Source: Clostridia bacterium
GTDB taxonomy: Bacteria > Bacillota > Clostridia > Lachnospirales > Bianqueaceae
Direction of reading: 5' to 3'
DNA length: 64,000 nt
NCBI GenBank assembly: GCA_900764045.1
Contig: CAAFMN010000026.1
Coordinates: 1 to 64,000, forward strand
In this document: one piece after another, positions 8,911-18,587 of the stretch
Layout of the letters: each line of letters begins with the position of its first letter
Position numbering within the stretch: the stretch's first letter is position 1
The notes under the pieces: model-generated
The model's input: the letters and a program-made list of their open reading frames with translations, nothing else
What the model was told of the DNA's origin: nothing
The model's database searches: none
Made by a program: the position numbers and the translations under genes

Positions 8911-8940
8911 AAATGTTTGATAGGAAGGGGAGGATGGATT

Positions 8941-11016
8941 TTGGAAAAGCTGGGGCGTAAGATTGTACAGCTTCACATTCCGATATTTGTAGTGAGCCTG
9001 CTGTTGTTGATACCGGCAACATTGGGGTATATCAGTACAAGAGTCAATTATGATATTCTGTACTACCTGCCGGAAGAGATAGAGACCATGCAGGGACAGG
9101 ATATTCTGGTAGATGAATTTGGAACGGGTGCGTATTCCATGTTTATATGTGAGGGCATGGAGAACAAGGATGTGGCTCGATTAAAGGAAAAGATAGAGCA
9201 GATCGATCATGTTGAGCAGGTCGTCTGGTATGATACGGTCGCGGATATCAGTATCCCGATGGAGATGCTGCCGGAGAAGATCCGCAGTGCCTTCAATTCC
9301 GGGGATTCCACGATGATGTTCATCATCTTTGATACGACGACGTCAGCGGATGAGACGATGGAAGCCATCCAGGAGATCCGTAAGGTAGCCGGAGAGCAGT
9401 GCTTCCTGAGCGGTATGTCGGCGGTTGTAACGGATACCAAGGAACTGGCGGAATCTGAGGTTATGATCTATGTGATCATCGCGGTTGTACTGTCGGCCAT
9501 TGTCCTGGCAGTCACGATGGAATCCTGGTTGATTCCGGTACTCTTCCTGTCCAGCATCGGCATGGCTGTGCTGTACAATATGGGTACGAACATGATCCAG
9601 GGAGAGATCTCTTATATCACGAAAGCCTTGAGCGCGGTATTGCAGCTGGGCGTAACCATGGATTATTTCATTTTCCTGTGGCATAGTTATCAGGAACAGC
9701 TGAGGGTCCTGCCGGAGGATCATCCGGAGGCCATGGCGAAGGCCATCGCGGCAACGATCAAATCCGTAGTCGGCAGTTCGGTAACAACCGTAGCCGGATT
9801 TATAGCGCTGTGCTTCATGAGTTTCACCTTGGGACTGGATCTGGGCATTGTCATGATCAAGGGTGTTGTCTTCGGCGTAATCAGCTGTGTAACGATTTTG
9901 CCTTCCATGATCATGATTTTTGACAAGGCATTGGAGAAAACCAAGCACAAGCCGCTGGTCGGAGACTTCCCTAAGTTGTCGGCCTTTGTGACCAAGCATC
10001 ATGTTGCGTTTGCCGTGCTGTTTATCGTATTGTTTATTCCGTTTGCGTATTTCCAGGCCAATACCGATGTGTATTATAACCTTGACAGTTCCCTGCCGGA
10101 GAATCTTCCAAGCATTCAGGCCAACACCAAACTGAATGAGGAGTACGATATGGGAGCGACGCATATGATCCTGATCGATAAGAATCTGGAGGAAAAACAG
10201 AAATACGCGATGATGGATGAGATCGAGCAGTTGGATGGTGTTAAGCAGATATTGGGATTGGAAACAGTGGTCGGACCGGCCATTCCGCAGTCCATGATTC
10301 CGGAGAAGCTTTTGAATGTGCTGGAGAGCGATAAGCACGAGCTGATGCTGATCCTGAATGAGTATGCGGTTGCTACAGACGAGGTCAACACACAGATTGA
10401 CGCGCTGCAGAGCATTGTGAAAAAATACGATCCGACAGGAATGGTGGTCGGCGAAGCGCCGTGTACCAAGGATCTGATCGAAATCACCAATCAGGACTTT
10501 AACGTGGTCAACGCGGTTTCCATCGTGTTGGTATTTGCGATTATCCTGTTCGTGTTCAAATCCATCTCTTTGCCTGTGATTCTGGTTCTGGTAATTGAAG
10601 GCGCCATATTCATCAATATGGGTATTCCGTATCTGACCGGTACAGAGCTTCCGTTTATCGCCTCCATCGTCATCGGAACGATTCAGCTGGGAGCAACCGT
10701 GGATTACGCGATTCTGATGACCAGCCGCTATGAGACGGAGCGCGGAAGCGGCAAGAGTAAAGCCGAAGCGATTCGAATCGCGCATAGTACCAGTATCCGG
10801 CCGATCATGGTCAGCGCGTTCAGTTTCTTCGCAGCGACATTTGGCGTTGGATTATATTCCAAGATTGATATGATCAGTTCTCTGTGCCTGCTGATGGCGC
10901 GAGGCGCATTGATCAGTATGTGTGCGGTTCTGTTGTTCCTGCCGGCGATGTTCTGGATATTCGACGGCGTGATCTGCAAGACCAGCAAAAATTTTAAGGG
11001 GGCAAAATCGAAATGA
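8941..11016 (+). CDS. MMPL/RND-family membrane exporter
   Basis: A 691-residue exporter of the MMPL (RND-like) superfamily with duplicated halves. Each half has one membrane span, an extracytoplasmic domain (about 25-175 and 370-510), then five spans, giving 12 in total. The repeated segments QLGVTMDYFIFLWHSY and QLGATVDYAILMTSRYE carry the intramembrane Asp-Tyr pairs expected for proton relay. I place the start at TTG 8941, after AGGAAGGGGAGG; the upstream ATG at 8896 is inside the operator. It overlaps the following heptad-repeat gene (ATGA). Family members export lipids or lipophilic drugs; the substrate is unknown. Confidence 0.88.
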   Translation: MEKLGRKIVQLHIPIFVVSLLLLIPATLGYISTRVNYDILYYLPEEIETMQGQDILVDEFGTGAYSMFICEGMENKDVARLKEKIEQIDHVEQVVWYDTVADISIPMEMLPEKIRSAFNSGDSTMMFIIFDTTTSADETMEAIQEIRKVAGEQCFLSGMSAVVTDTKELAESEVMIYVIIAVVLSAIVLAVTMESWLIPVLFLSSIGMAVLYNMGTNMIQGEISYITKALSAVLQLGVTMDYFIFLWHSYQEQLRVLPEDHPEAMAKAIAATIKSVVGSSVTTVAGFIALCFMSFTLGLDLGIVMIKGVVFGVISCVTILPSMIMIFDKALEKTKHKPLVGDFPKLSAFVTKHHVAFAVLFIVLFIPFAYFQANTDVYYNLDSSLPENLPSIQANTKLNEEYDMGATHMILIDKNLEEKQKYAMMDEIEQLDGVKQILGLETVVGPAIPQSMIPEKLLNVLESDKHELMLILNEYAVATDEVNTQIDALQSIVKKYDPTGMVVGEAPCTKDLIEITNQDFNVVNAVSIVLVFAIILFVFKSISLPVILVLVIEGAIFINMGIPYLTGTELPFIASIVIGTIQLGATVDYAILMTSRYETERGSGKSKAEAIRIAHSTSIRPIMVSAFSFFAATFGVGLYSKIDMISSLCLLMARGALISMCAVLLFLPAMFWIFDGVICKTSKNFKGAKSK

Positions 11017-13688
11017 AAAAAAGATGGATGTCTGTAATTGCGGTGGGAATGAGTGTCGTACTCAGTACCTCTTCTGTATGGGCAGCAACGGCGGACCCGA
11101 AGGAAGAGGAGCAGGGAAAGACGCAGACTGTATATGTGACAGCGGATTCCGATGGTAACGAGGAGCAGATAATCGTCAGCAATTGGCTGAAGAATACCAA
11201 TGGCGCGCAGACGCTGACCGATAAAAGTCAGTTGAGCGGGATCACCAATGTCAAGGGAGATGAAACCTTTACACAGAGTGGGGATACCATCACCTGGCAG
11301 GCAGGCGGCAAGGACATATATTATCAGGGAACGAGCAGCAAGAGCCTGCCGGTAGCGGTCAAGGTCAGCTATTTCCTTGACGGAAAAGAGATCTCGGCAG
11401 AGGATCTGGCGGGCAAGAGCGGAGAGGTTACGATCCGGATTCAATATATCAACCGTACACAGGGAGAGGGTTTTGTTCCGTTCCTGATGGTGACGGGAAT
11501 GATCCTTCCGACCGATACTTTCAGCAACGTACAGGTAACAGGCGGCAAAGTAATCTCTGACGGACAGAATAATATTGTAGTCGGCATGGGATTCCCGGGA
11601 CTGAGCGAGGCTCTGGGACTGCAGGATATCGATGAGCTGCAGGAGTATGAGATTCCGGAATCGGTGGAGATCACGGCGAAGGCAGAGAATTTTTCGCTGG
11701 CATTGACGGCAACCGTAGCGACAACAGGAACACTTAGCGACCTGGGAATCGGCGATACGGACGGAGATCTGTCTGACTTGACGGAGGACCTGGATAAGCT
11801 GATGGACGCGACCAATGAATTGCTGGACGGCAGCAATCAGCTATGGGAAGGAATGGAACAGTTATCCGAATCATCAGTTACCCTGGCGGACGGACTGAAC
11901 AGTGCGGATCAGGGCGCGGGAGCGCTGAAGGACGGGCTGGATACGATGAATGCCCAAAAGGGGGAGCTGATCCGCGGATTGACACAGGTAGCGGATGGCC
12001 TCAAGAGCCTGAAGAGCGGCAGCGCTGATCTGAAGGATGGCATCCAGGCCTATACGGACGGTGCGGCGCAGCTGCAGACGGGAATTACGCAGGCGGATGA
12101 CGGAGCAGGACAGCTGAGCGATGGACTGGCGGCATTGAACGCTCAAAAGGGAGAGCTGATCAGTGGAATGCAGACGCTGGATGAGGGAGCAGAACAGCTG
12201 GAGGATGGCAGTGCGACGCTTCAGAAGAGTCTGGAAGCCTATACAGCCAATGTATCCGCTCTGAGTGCTGGACTGCAGGAATTAAGCGATAGCCTGGATG
12301 AGAACCTGGGAGATCTTGCGAAGCTTCCGGACAAGGCAGGAGAGTTGGCGGAGGCTGGCACAAAGCTGGCAGAAGGTGCGGAGCAGGTTGGAGCCGGCGC
12401 GGAAGAGATTTTGCAGGCGGCCGGATCCGTCAAGGAGATGCTGGCAGAGACCGCGTCCAAGCTGCAGAATGGAGTCGGCATGATCCAGAAGCTTGCGAAG
12501 CAGGCACAGTCCGTGTTGGATCAGGTTGCGGCAATCGATGCGGATGAGCTTGCGCAGAAGCTTGAAAACGCAGCGGATGCGGCAGCGATGGAGCAGGCAG
12601 ACAGTCAGGCCAACGAACAGGCCAACAAGCAGGCAAATGAGCAGCTGCAGGCGAATGTAGCCGCAGCGATGGCAGCAGCCGGTCTTACAGAAGAGGAACA
12701 GTCCGCTGTATTGGATCATCTGGATGGGATTACGGTTGAGGTGCAGACGCAGATCCATGTAGGTGTGGATGAGATGCTGAAAGAGGAGCTGGCGGGTCTC
12801 AGCACGGCTTCGACGCAGCTTACAGCGATCTCAGAACAGCTGGATCAGGTGCTTGCGCAGATGCAGCAGCAGATGAGTACGGTCGATTTTAAGACAGAAG
12901 ATCTGCAGAAGCTGTTGGACGGCGCTGCCGATGAAAAAGAAGGCGCGCAGCTGTTGGGAGAGGGCGTAGGAGAACTGGTTACGACCCTGAAGGATATGGA
13001 TACACTGCCGGATAAGCTCGAGGAACTGACAGATGGAGTCCAGAAATTGGTCAATGGCGGTAAGGCGCTGTGTGCTTACAATACGGATCTGAACAATGGA
13101 GCAGCCAAGCTTTCTGCCGGTGCTGTACAGCTGTATTCTGGTATGCAGATTGCGCAGCAGGGCGTTGGAAAGATCAGCAGCGCTCTGGATCAGCTGGGAG
13201 CCGGAGCCGCTTCTCTGAAGAAGGGAACCGCGCAGCTGACAGAAGGAGCAGCCGCACTGACCGGCAACAGCGCAGCGCTGGTTGATGGCGCTACGGCGCT
13301 TTCGGACGGAGCTGCACAGTTAACAGCAGGAGCGGCACAGCTGGTAGATGGAGCTGATGCTTTAAGCAGCGGCATCGCACAGCTGGCAAGCGGAGCCGGT
13401 GAACTGAAGAGCGGAACCGCGCAGTTAGCGGCTGGCGGTACGCAGCTTGTAGATGGAGCCGCACAGCTGGCTGACGGATCCAAGACATTAGCAGATGGAA
13501 TGAAGGAATTCAAAGAAGAGGGCATTCAGAAGCTGACGGATCTTCTCGGAGACAAGCTCGGCGATGTACTGGATCGACTGCAGAGTGTTATCGATGCGGA
13601 CGCATCCTATCATGCCTTTGACGGAGATAGTGCGGATAACACAGGAAACGTTAAGTTCATCATTGAGACAGCTGGAATCGGAGAATAA
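11013..13688 (+). CDS. Secreted heptad-repeat (xxxLxxG) partner protein of the MMPL exporter
   Basis: An 891-residue protein with a signal peptide (about 1-25, ending VWAATA). A beta-rich N-terminal region (30-235) is followed by long stretches of xxxLxxG heptads such as GAAQLTAGAAQLVDG, at about 270-430 and 690-850, with an Ala/Gln-rich helical segment between them. Such heptads occur in YhgE/Pip-type proteins and in MMPL partner proteins, where they should form long helical rods outside the membrane. No C-terminal membrane span is visible, unlike YhgE. The four-base overlap with the exporter gene suggests a fixed stoichiometric pair under TetR control. Its specific role, perhaps a periplasmic-like conduit or wall-spanning scaffold, is inference. 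Confidence 0.8.
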   Translation: MKKRWMSVIAVGMSVVLSTSSVWAATADPKEEEQGKTQTVYVTADSDGNEEQIIVSNWLKNTNGAQTLTDKSQLSGITNVKGDETFTQSGDTITWQAGGKDIYYQGTSSKSLPVAVKVSYFLDGKEISAEDLAGKSGEVTIRIQYINRTQGEGFVPFLMVTGMILPTDTFSNVQVTGGKVISDGQNNIVVGMGFPGLSEALGLQDIDELQEYEIPESVEITAKAENFSLALTATVATTGTLSDLGIGDTDGDLSDLTEDLDKLMDATNELLDGSNQLWEGMEQLSESSVTLADGLNSADQGAGALKDGLDTMNAQKGELIRGLTQVADGLKSLKSGSADLKDGIQAYTDGAAQLQTGITQADDGAGQLSDGLAALNAQKGELISGMQTLDEGAEQLEDGSATLQKSLEAYTANVSALSAGLQELSDSLDENLGDLAKLPDKAGELAEAGTKLAEGAEQVGAGAEEILQAAGSVKEMLAETASKLQNGVGMIQKLAKQAQSVLDQVAAIDADELAQKLENAADAAAMEQADSQANEQANKQANEQLQANVAAAMAAAGLTEEEQSAVLDHLDGITVEVQTQIHVGVDEMLKEELAGLSTASTQLTAISEQLDQVLAQMQQQMSTVDFKTEDLQKLLDGAADEKEGAQLLGEGVGELVTTLKDMDTLPDKLEELTDGVQKLVNGGKALCAYNTDLNNGAAKLSAGAVQLYSGMQIAQQGVGKISSALDQLGAGAASLKKGTAQLTEGAAALTGNSAALVDGATALSDGAAQLTAGAAQLVDGADALSSGIAQLASGAGELKSGTAQLAAGGTQLVDGAAQLADGSKTLADGMKEFKEEGIQKLTDLLGDKLGDVLDRLQSVIDADASYHAFDGDSADNTGNVKFIIETAGIGE

Positions 13689-13690
13689 AA

Positions 13691-13737
13691 AATTACCGGC
13701 GCCTCCTCAGAGAATGGGGAGAGCGCCGGTAACTTTT
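13691..13737. terminator. Bidirectional terminator
   Basis: TTACCGGCGC pairs with GCGCCGGTAA. A T-rich tail is present on both strands, so it serves both the exporter operon and the converging dehydratase gene. Confidence 0.8.
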
Positions 13738-13742
13738 AGAGT

Positions 13743-15491
13743 TTAGTTTTCCGGGAAGGCCATATAGGCTCCCTGCATGGGGGAGACGGCATGCTCGCTG
13801 AAAAGGCGCAGCACGCCGTTTTTATATTTACGGGGCCTGGGAATCCAGCGGCTGCGGCGGTCTGCCAGAATCTGCTCGATCTCTTCCGGAGTTTTGCGCT
13901 CGCCGCGAACACCTACGATGGCCAGAATCCGCCGGGGAATATCGATCTGGATCAGGTCGCCTTCCTCGACCAGAGCAATGGGGCCGCCGGATTGCGCTTC
14001 CGGACTGCAATGACCGATGACAGGACCGGTGGAAGCACCGGAAAAACGGCCGTCTGTGATCAAAGCTATGGAACGGCCCAGATCACGGTCCGAACTGATG
14101 GCTTCGCTCGTATAGAACATCTCGGGCATGCCGCTGCCCTGCGGCCCTTCATAGCGGATCAGTACGGCGTCGCCCTTTTGTACACGGTGGTGCAGTACGG
14201 CATCCAGGCACTCTTCTTCACTGTCAAAGGGGCGGGCGGTCAATACGGCCTGAAACATCTCCTTAGGGCAGGCGGTATGTTTGATAACGGCACCTTCCGG
14301 AGCCAGATTCCCGCGCAGTACGGCGATGCTGCCATCCGTTCCCAGAGCTTTGTCATAGGGACGGATAATATCCTGACGGGTTAGATGCAAACCATATTTT
14401 TGATTGGCCTGATCCAGTAAGTGTTGGCAATGTTCATAGAATCCATTGGTCCTAAGCTCATCCAGATTTTCACGGAGGGTTTTTCCTGTAACGGTCATAG
14501 CGTCCAGATGCAGTACACTCTGAAGCTCCTCCATGATCGCCGGAACGCCTCCGGCATAATAGAAGAATTCCGCGGGCCAGCGTCCGGCAGGACGGAGATC
14601 CAATAGATAATGCGCACCGCGGTGCAGCCGGTCAAAGGTATCGCCGTCAATGGTAAGTCCGTATTCATGGGCGATCGCGGGAAGGTGCAGAAGACAATTG
14701 GTGCTGCCGGATATGGCGGCATGCACCAGAATGGCGTTTTCAAAGCTTTCCATCGTGACAATGTCCGAGGGGCGCAGGCCTTTCAGAGCGAGTTCTACAG
14801 ATAGCTTACCCGCACGGTAGGCATAATCGGTCAGATCGGGACTGGTGGCGGGTAAGAGGGCGCTGCCGGGAAGTGAGAGCCCCAGGGCTTCCGCCATAAT
14901 CTGCATGGTAGAGGCGGTTCCGATAAAGCTGCATGCGCCGCAGCTGGGGCAGGCGTTGTGTTTGGCCCATTCCAGTTCGGACAGGCCGATCTCTCCGCGT
15001 TCATACCGCGCGCTGTACATTCCCAGCTGTTCCAGTGTCAGCAGGTTGGGGCCGGCGCTCATGGTGCCTCCGGTGACCATTACACTGGGAATATTGACGC
15101 GGGCCATGCCCATCAGACTGCCCGGCATCCCTTTATCACAGCTGGCCAGAAAGACGGCGGCGTCAAAAGGCGTGGCACAGGCCTGGATTTCGATCATGTT
15201 CGTGATCATTTCCCGGCTGGCAAGGCTATAATTGATGCCATCGGTTCCCTGGCTTTCGCCGTCGCACATATCTGTACAAAAATATCTCGCGCCATGCCCT
15301 CCGGCATCGGCGATGCCTTTTCTGGCGGCCTCGACCAGACGGTCCAGATGGCCGCTTCCGGGATGGCTATCCCCAAAAGTACTCTCAATAAAAATCTGCG
15401 GTTTGGCCAGATCTTCGACGCTCCAGCCGGTACCCAGCCGCAGCGGATCCATCTCCGGGGAGAGGGTGCGCATCTTCTGACTGATTAACAT
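13743..15491 (-). CDS. IlvD/Edd-family dehydratase
   Basis: A 582-residue Fe-S dehydratase of the IlvD/Edd family, which removes water from dihydroxy acids or sugar acids. Conserved cluster segments are visible: MCDGESQGTDG near residue 75, SCDKGMPGS near 115, and CPSCGACSFIGTASTM near 180. The CDG-x-x-QG form of the first segment is closer to phosphogluconate or sugar-acid dehydratases than to classic IlvD, and no other branched-chain biosynthesis genes are near. The ATG at 15491 follows GGGAGG; an in-frame extension upstream lacks a ribosome site. A sugar-acid substrate is therefore as likely as dihydroxyisovalerate. Confidence 0.85.
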   Translation of the reverse strand: MLISQKMRTLSPEMDPLRLGTGWSVEDLAKPQIFIESTFGDSHPGSGHLDRLVEAARKGIADAGGHGARYFCTDMCDGESQGTDGINYSLASREMITNMIEIQACATPFDAAVFLASCDKGMPGSLMGMARVNIPSVMVTGGTMSAGPNLLTLEQLGMYSARYERGEIGLSELEWAKHNACPSCGACSFIGTASTMQIMAEALGLSLPGSALLPATSPDLTDYAYRAGKLSVELALKGLRPSDIVTMESFENAILVHAAISGSTNCLLHLPAIAHEYGLTIDGDTFDRLHRGAHYLLDLRPAGRWPAEFFYYAGGVPAIMEELQSVLHLDAMTVTGKTLRENLDELRTNGFYEHCQHLLDQANQKYGLHLTRQDIIRPYDKALGTDGSIAVLRGNLAPEGAVIKHTACPKEMFQAVLTARPFDSEEECLDAVLHHRVQKGDAVLIRYEGPQGSGMPEMFYTSEAISSDRDLGRSIALITDGRFSGASTGPVIGHCSPEAQSGGPIALVEEGDLIQIDIPRRILAIVGVRGERKTPEEIEQILADRRSRWIPRPRKYKNGVLRLFSEHAVSPMQGAYMAFPEN

Positions 15492-15585
15492 GGTAATCCT
15501 CCCTTTATGCAGTATAGAATCATTATAATTCATACGGAATCGGAAGACAAGAGAATTCTTCAGATGTAAAAATTAAAAAAAGTTC

Positions 15586-15614
15586 TTGACAAACCAAAAA
15601 AATTATGTTTTAAT
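15586..15614 (+). promoter_or_regulatory. Promoter of the T-box leader
   Basis: TTGACA (15586-15591), 17 bases, TTTAAT (15609-15614). Transcription would begin near 15621, at the start of the leader RNA. Confidence 0.8.
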
Positions 15615-15620
15615 AGGATA

Positions 15621-15893
15621 AACCGATGAGGCGGAGATAAAACTGTCGGTGCCGGATGGCACGCGCGCACGCTCAGAGAGCCGGGGAATGGTGGGAACCT
15701 GGTAGCAGCGGGACAGATAAATGGGCCGCCGAGGGCGCGCTGAAACGATAGGAGTAAGCTGCGACGGGTCTCTGCGTTAGAAGAGGAGGATGTGTTGGCA
15801 TCCGGTGAGGTGAGCGTCTAGGGACGCTAAACAAGGTGGTACCGCAGGCTTTTGAGCTTGTCCTTGAATTATTTTGAGGGCAGGCTTTTTTAT
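15621..15893 (+). promoter_or_regulatory. T-box riboswitch, probably tryptophan-specific
   Basis: A leader of about 270 bases shows the T-box hallmarks. There is a long stem I whose distal part reads AGAGAGCCGGGGAATGGTGG. The conserved AAGGTGGTACCGCAG lies at 15833-15847. A terminator stem at 15856-15885 (GCTTGTCCTT/GAGGGCAGGC with wobble pairs) precedes a T run. The candidate specifier codon is TGG at 15722-15724 in the 3' side of stem I, which would read tRNA-Trp. This fits the downstream TrpXYZ-type importer. The element is expected to permit transcription when uncharged tRNA-Trp accumulates. Confidence 0.88.
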
Positions 15894-15928
15894 TGCAGGG
15901 AGCAGGCCCGGATAAGGAGGAGAATGCA

Positions 15929-16894
15929 ATGAAAAAGCTGGTTTGTATGATTTGTGTAGGGATGATGATGGTGATGTTGGCGGCGGGCTGCGCGGAGCAG
16001 AAAAAAGGGGATACCTATAAGGTAGCGATTGTGCAGTTGGTGGATAACTCGGCCTTCAGTGAGATGATCAGCGCGTTCGAGAACAAAATGCGGGAGCTGG
16101 GATATACCGAGGATAAGATGACCTTTGAGGTGAAAAACGCGCAGGGCGATATGTCCACGCTGAATTCCATCTGCGCGGAGCTGAAAAACGCGGATTATGA
16201 CCTGGTCGTGCCGATCGTGACACCGGCGGCGCAGGCCGTAGTTAACCAGGAGCTGTCAGTACCGGCTGTATTTATCTCGGTGACGGATCCGGTAGGGGCA
16301 GGAATCATGTCCTCTATGGAAGCGCCAGATAAGAACGCGACAGGAACTTCCAATATTGTTCCGGTAGATGAGATCTTTGCGCTGGCCAAACAGCTGACGC
16401 CGGAGATTCAGAACATTGGTGTTCTGTACTGCACAGGAGAAAAGAACGCGGTTCTGACCGTGGAGAAGGCCAAAACATTTTTGGACGCAAACGAATATAC
16501 CTATGAAGAGGTGACGGTCGCCAACTCTTCCGAAGTACAGCAGGCGGCGCAGCTTTTGGCGGGTAAGGTAGACGCCATCTATGTCCCAATCGACAGTACG
16601 GTTCAGTCGGCGATGGCACAGGTGGTAGAAGCCGCGAATAAAGCGGGAATCCCCGTATACGGAAGCGATCCGGTTATGGTAAAATCAGGGGCTTTGGCCT
16701 GTGTAAGCGTTTCAAATACACAGCTGGGCGAGCGTTCCGCGGAGATGGCGGATCAGATTCTGAAGGGCAAGAAGGTATCGGAGGTGCCTGCAGAGGCGAT
16801 GACGACCTATCAGTATGTAGTCAGCAAGAGTGCGGCACAGACATTGGGGATTACGATCCCGCAGTTGGACAATTTGATCATAATGGGTGAATAA
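15929..16894 (+). CDS. trpX: ABC substrate-binding lipoprotein, tryptophan-type (TrpX-like)
   Basis: A 321-residue lipoprotein with an N-terminal signal ending in the lipobox LAAGC. The rest is the ABC_sub_bind fold, with segments such as IVQLVDNSAFSEMISAF and the hinge-spanning YVPIDSTVQSAMAQVVEAA. The ATG at 15929 is preceded by AAGGAGGAGA. It is the first gene of a substrate-binding protein, permease and ATPase operon behind a T-box leader with a candidate Trp specifier. That layout matches the trpXYZ group of predicted tryptophan importers in Firmicutes. Substrate assignment rests on the leader codon and on this context. Confidence 0.83.
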   Translation: MKKLVCMICVGMMMVMLAAGCAEQKKGDTYKVAIVQLVDNSAFSEMISAFENKMRELGYTEDKMTFEVKNAQGDMSTLNSICAELKNADYDLVVPIVTPAAQAVVNQELSVPAVFISVTDPVGAGIMSSMEAPDKNATGTSNIVPVDEIFALAKQLTPEIQNIGVLYCTGEKNAVLTVEKAKTFLDANEYTYEEVTVANSSEVQQAAQLLAGKVDAIYVPIDSTVQSAMAQVVEAANKAGIPVYGSDPVMVKSGALACVSVSNTQLGERSAEMADQILKGKKVSEVPAEAMTTYQYVVSKSAAQTLGITIPQLDNLIIMGE

Positions 16895-16896
16895 AA

Positions 16897-17790
16897 ATGA
16901 CTTTTCTCATGGATTCCGCGTCGTTGGGCCTGCAGTACGCGCTGCTGGCCATGGGGGTGTATATCACCTTCCGAGTTCTGAATATTCCGGACCTTACGGT
17001 GGACGGCAGCTTTACATTAGGTATGGCTGTGTCGGCGGTCTGCAGTGTAGCGGGATATCCCTGGCTGGGGCTGGCCGCGGCTATGGCTGCCGGGGCCTGT
17101 GCCGGAATAGTGACAGGAACCCTGCAGACAAGGGCGGGAATCCATGCGATATTGGCGGGCATTCTGACGATGAGCGGCCTGTATACAGTGAATGTGACAA
17201 TCCTGGGCGGTCCCAATGTCTCACTGCTAAGCAGCAGAAAATTCTATGAAACATTGATGGACTGGGGACTGGGTAAGGACCTCGCAAAAGCCGCAGGGAC
17301 ACTGTTGATCTGTGCGGCTGCGGTATTGCTGCTGGCAGGTTTTTTCAAGACCGTAATGGGGCTGAGCATCCGTGCGACCGGCGACAATGAGGATATGGTA
17401 CGGGCCTCTTCTATCAATACCGCAAGGACTAAGACGGCGGCGATCGCGTTGGCCAATGCGATGGTAGCCCTGTCCGGCGGAATCCTGGCACAGTGCCAGG
17501 GGTTCGCGGATATCAATTCCGGAAGTGGAATGATCGTGATTGGATTTGCCTCTGTAATTATCGGAGAAGTATTCTTCGGAAGAAGGAGTATCACGCTGGG
17601 GTTGATCGCGGCGTTAGTGGGTTCGGTAGTGTACCGGTTATTGATCGCGGCGGCGCTTTCCGCTAACCTCCTTTCCGCGAACGCGTTAAAGCTGATCTCG
17701 GCGGTGATCGTGGCTGCTACACTCTCGGTTCCGAGGATTCAGGCTGGGATCGCGGAACGAAGGATGAAGAGGAGGCATAAGTCATGCTAA
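16897..17790 (+). CDS. trpY: ABC importer permease (TrpY-like)
   Basis: A 297-residue membrane protein with about eight hydrophobic segments. The start MTFLMDSASLGLQYALLAMGVYIT and the segment LTVDGSFTLGMA are characteristic of the BPD_transp_2 permeases paired with ABC_sub_bind proteins. It begins two bases after the trpX stop and overlaps the ATPase gene by seven bases, so the three genes are one translational unit. It would form the membrane channel for tryptophan uptake. Confidence 0.85.
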   Translation: MTFLMDSASLGLQYALLAMGVYITFRVLNIPDLTVDGSFTLGMAVSAVCSVAGYPWLGLAAAMAAGACAGIVTGTLQTRAGIHAILAGILTMSGLYTVNVTILGGPNVSLLSSRKFYETLMDWGLGKDLAKAAGTLLICAAAVLLLAGFFKTVMGLSIRATGDNEDMVRASSINTARTKTAAIALANAMVALSGGILAQCQGFADINSGSGMIVIGFASVIIGEVFFGRRSITLGLIAALVGSVVYRLLIAAALSANLLSANALKLISAVIVAATLSVPRIQAGIAERRMKRRHKSC

Positions 17791-18581
17791 GATTGACAGG
17801 TGTCCGTAAAACCTTTTTCCCGGGAACACCCAATGAGCATATAGCGCTGCGGGGCGTGGATCTGCATCTGATGCCGGGAGAATTTGTGACCGTAGTCGGT
17901 TCGAATGGCGCAGGCAAGTCTACACTTTTTAACGCGATTGCCGGTTCCTTTTTCTGCGAAGAAGGAACGATTTTGCTGGAGGGAAAAGACATCACTTATA
18001 CTCCGGAATACAAGAGGGCACGGGAGATCACGAGGATCTTTCAGGATCCGATGCGCGGAACGGCGCCGGGCCTGACGATAGAAGAGAACTTGGCGCTGGC
18101 GTATTCCAAATCCATGCAGCGGCATTGGTTTTCCCCGGCACTCAGCCGGAAAAATATCCAGCGGTTCCGTGAAGAGCTGGCAAAGCTGGACATGGGGCTG
18201 GAGGATCGGATGAAGGTTAAGATCGGCCTCCTGTCCGGAGGACAGCGGCAGGCCGTGACGCTTCTGATGAGTACGCTGGTAACACCTAAGGTACTATTGT
18301 TGGATGAGCATACGGCGGCGCTGGACCCGCTGACAGCGGAAAAGATCCTGGCATTGACCAGAGAGATCGCGGCGCAGCAGGGGATCACAACAATGATGAT
18401 TACTCATAACATCGCATCCGCGTTGTCGATGGGGACGCGTACCATCATGCTGGAGCAGGGACAGATCGTATTGGATCTTAGAGGAGAAGAACGAGGTAAG
18501 CTCAGTGTATCGGATTTTATGGCGCTCTATCGCGAGAAGTGTCACCGAGAGCTGGACAACGACCGGATGCTTCTGGTATAA
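17784..18581 (+). CDS. trpZ: ABC importer ATPase (TrpZ-like)
   Basis: A 265-residue ATPase with all motifs intact: Walker A GSNGAGKST (about 38-46), signature LLSGGQRQAV, Walker B VLLLDEHTAALD and the switch His in MITHNI. It is the energising subunit of the T-box-controlled importer. No simple terminator follows; instead the hairpin array of the converging element begins six bases downstream and may stop transcription. Confidence 0.88.
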   Translation: MLRLTGVRKTFFPGTPNEHIALRGVDLHLMPGEFVTVVGSNGAGKSTLFNAIAGSFFCEEGTILLEGKDITYTPEYKRAREITRIFQDPMRGTAPGLTIEENLALAYSKSMQRHWFSPALSRKNIQRFREELAKLDMGLEDRMKVKIGLLSGGQRQAVTLLMSTLVTPKVLLLDEHTAALDPLTAEKILALTREIAAQQGITTMMITHNIASALSMGTRTIMLEQGQIVLDLRGEERGKLSVSDFMALYREKCHRELDNDRMLLV

Positions 18582-18587
18582 AAAGGA

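Noticed and set aside
8896..8940. ATG at 8896 as exporter start
   Set aside because: It lies inside the TetR operator at the predicted transcription start and has no ribosome site; TTG 8941 follows AGGAAGGGGAGG.
9343..10785. Long minus-strand reading frame opposite the MMPL gene
   Set aside because: The translation is rich in His, Arg and Gln with no fold signature; the plus strand encodes a complete exporter.
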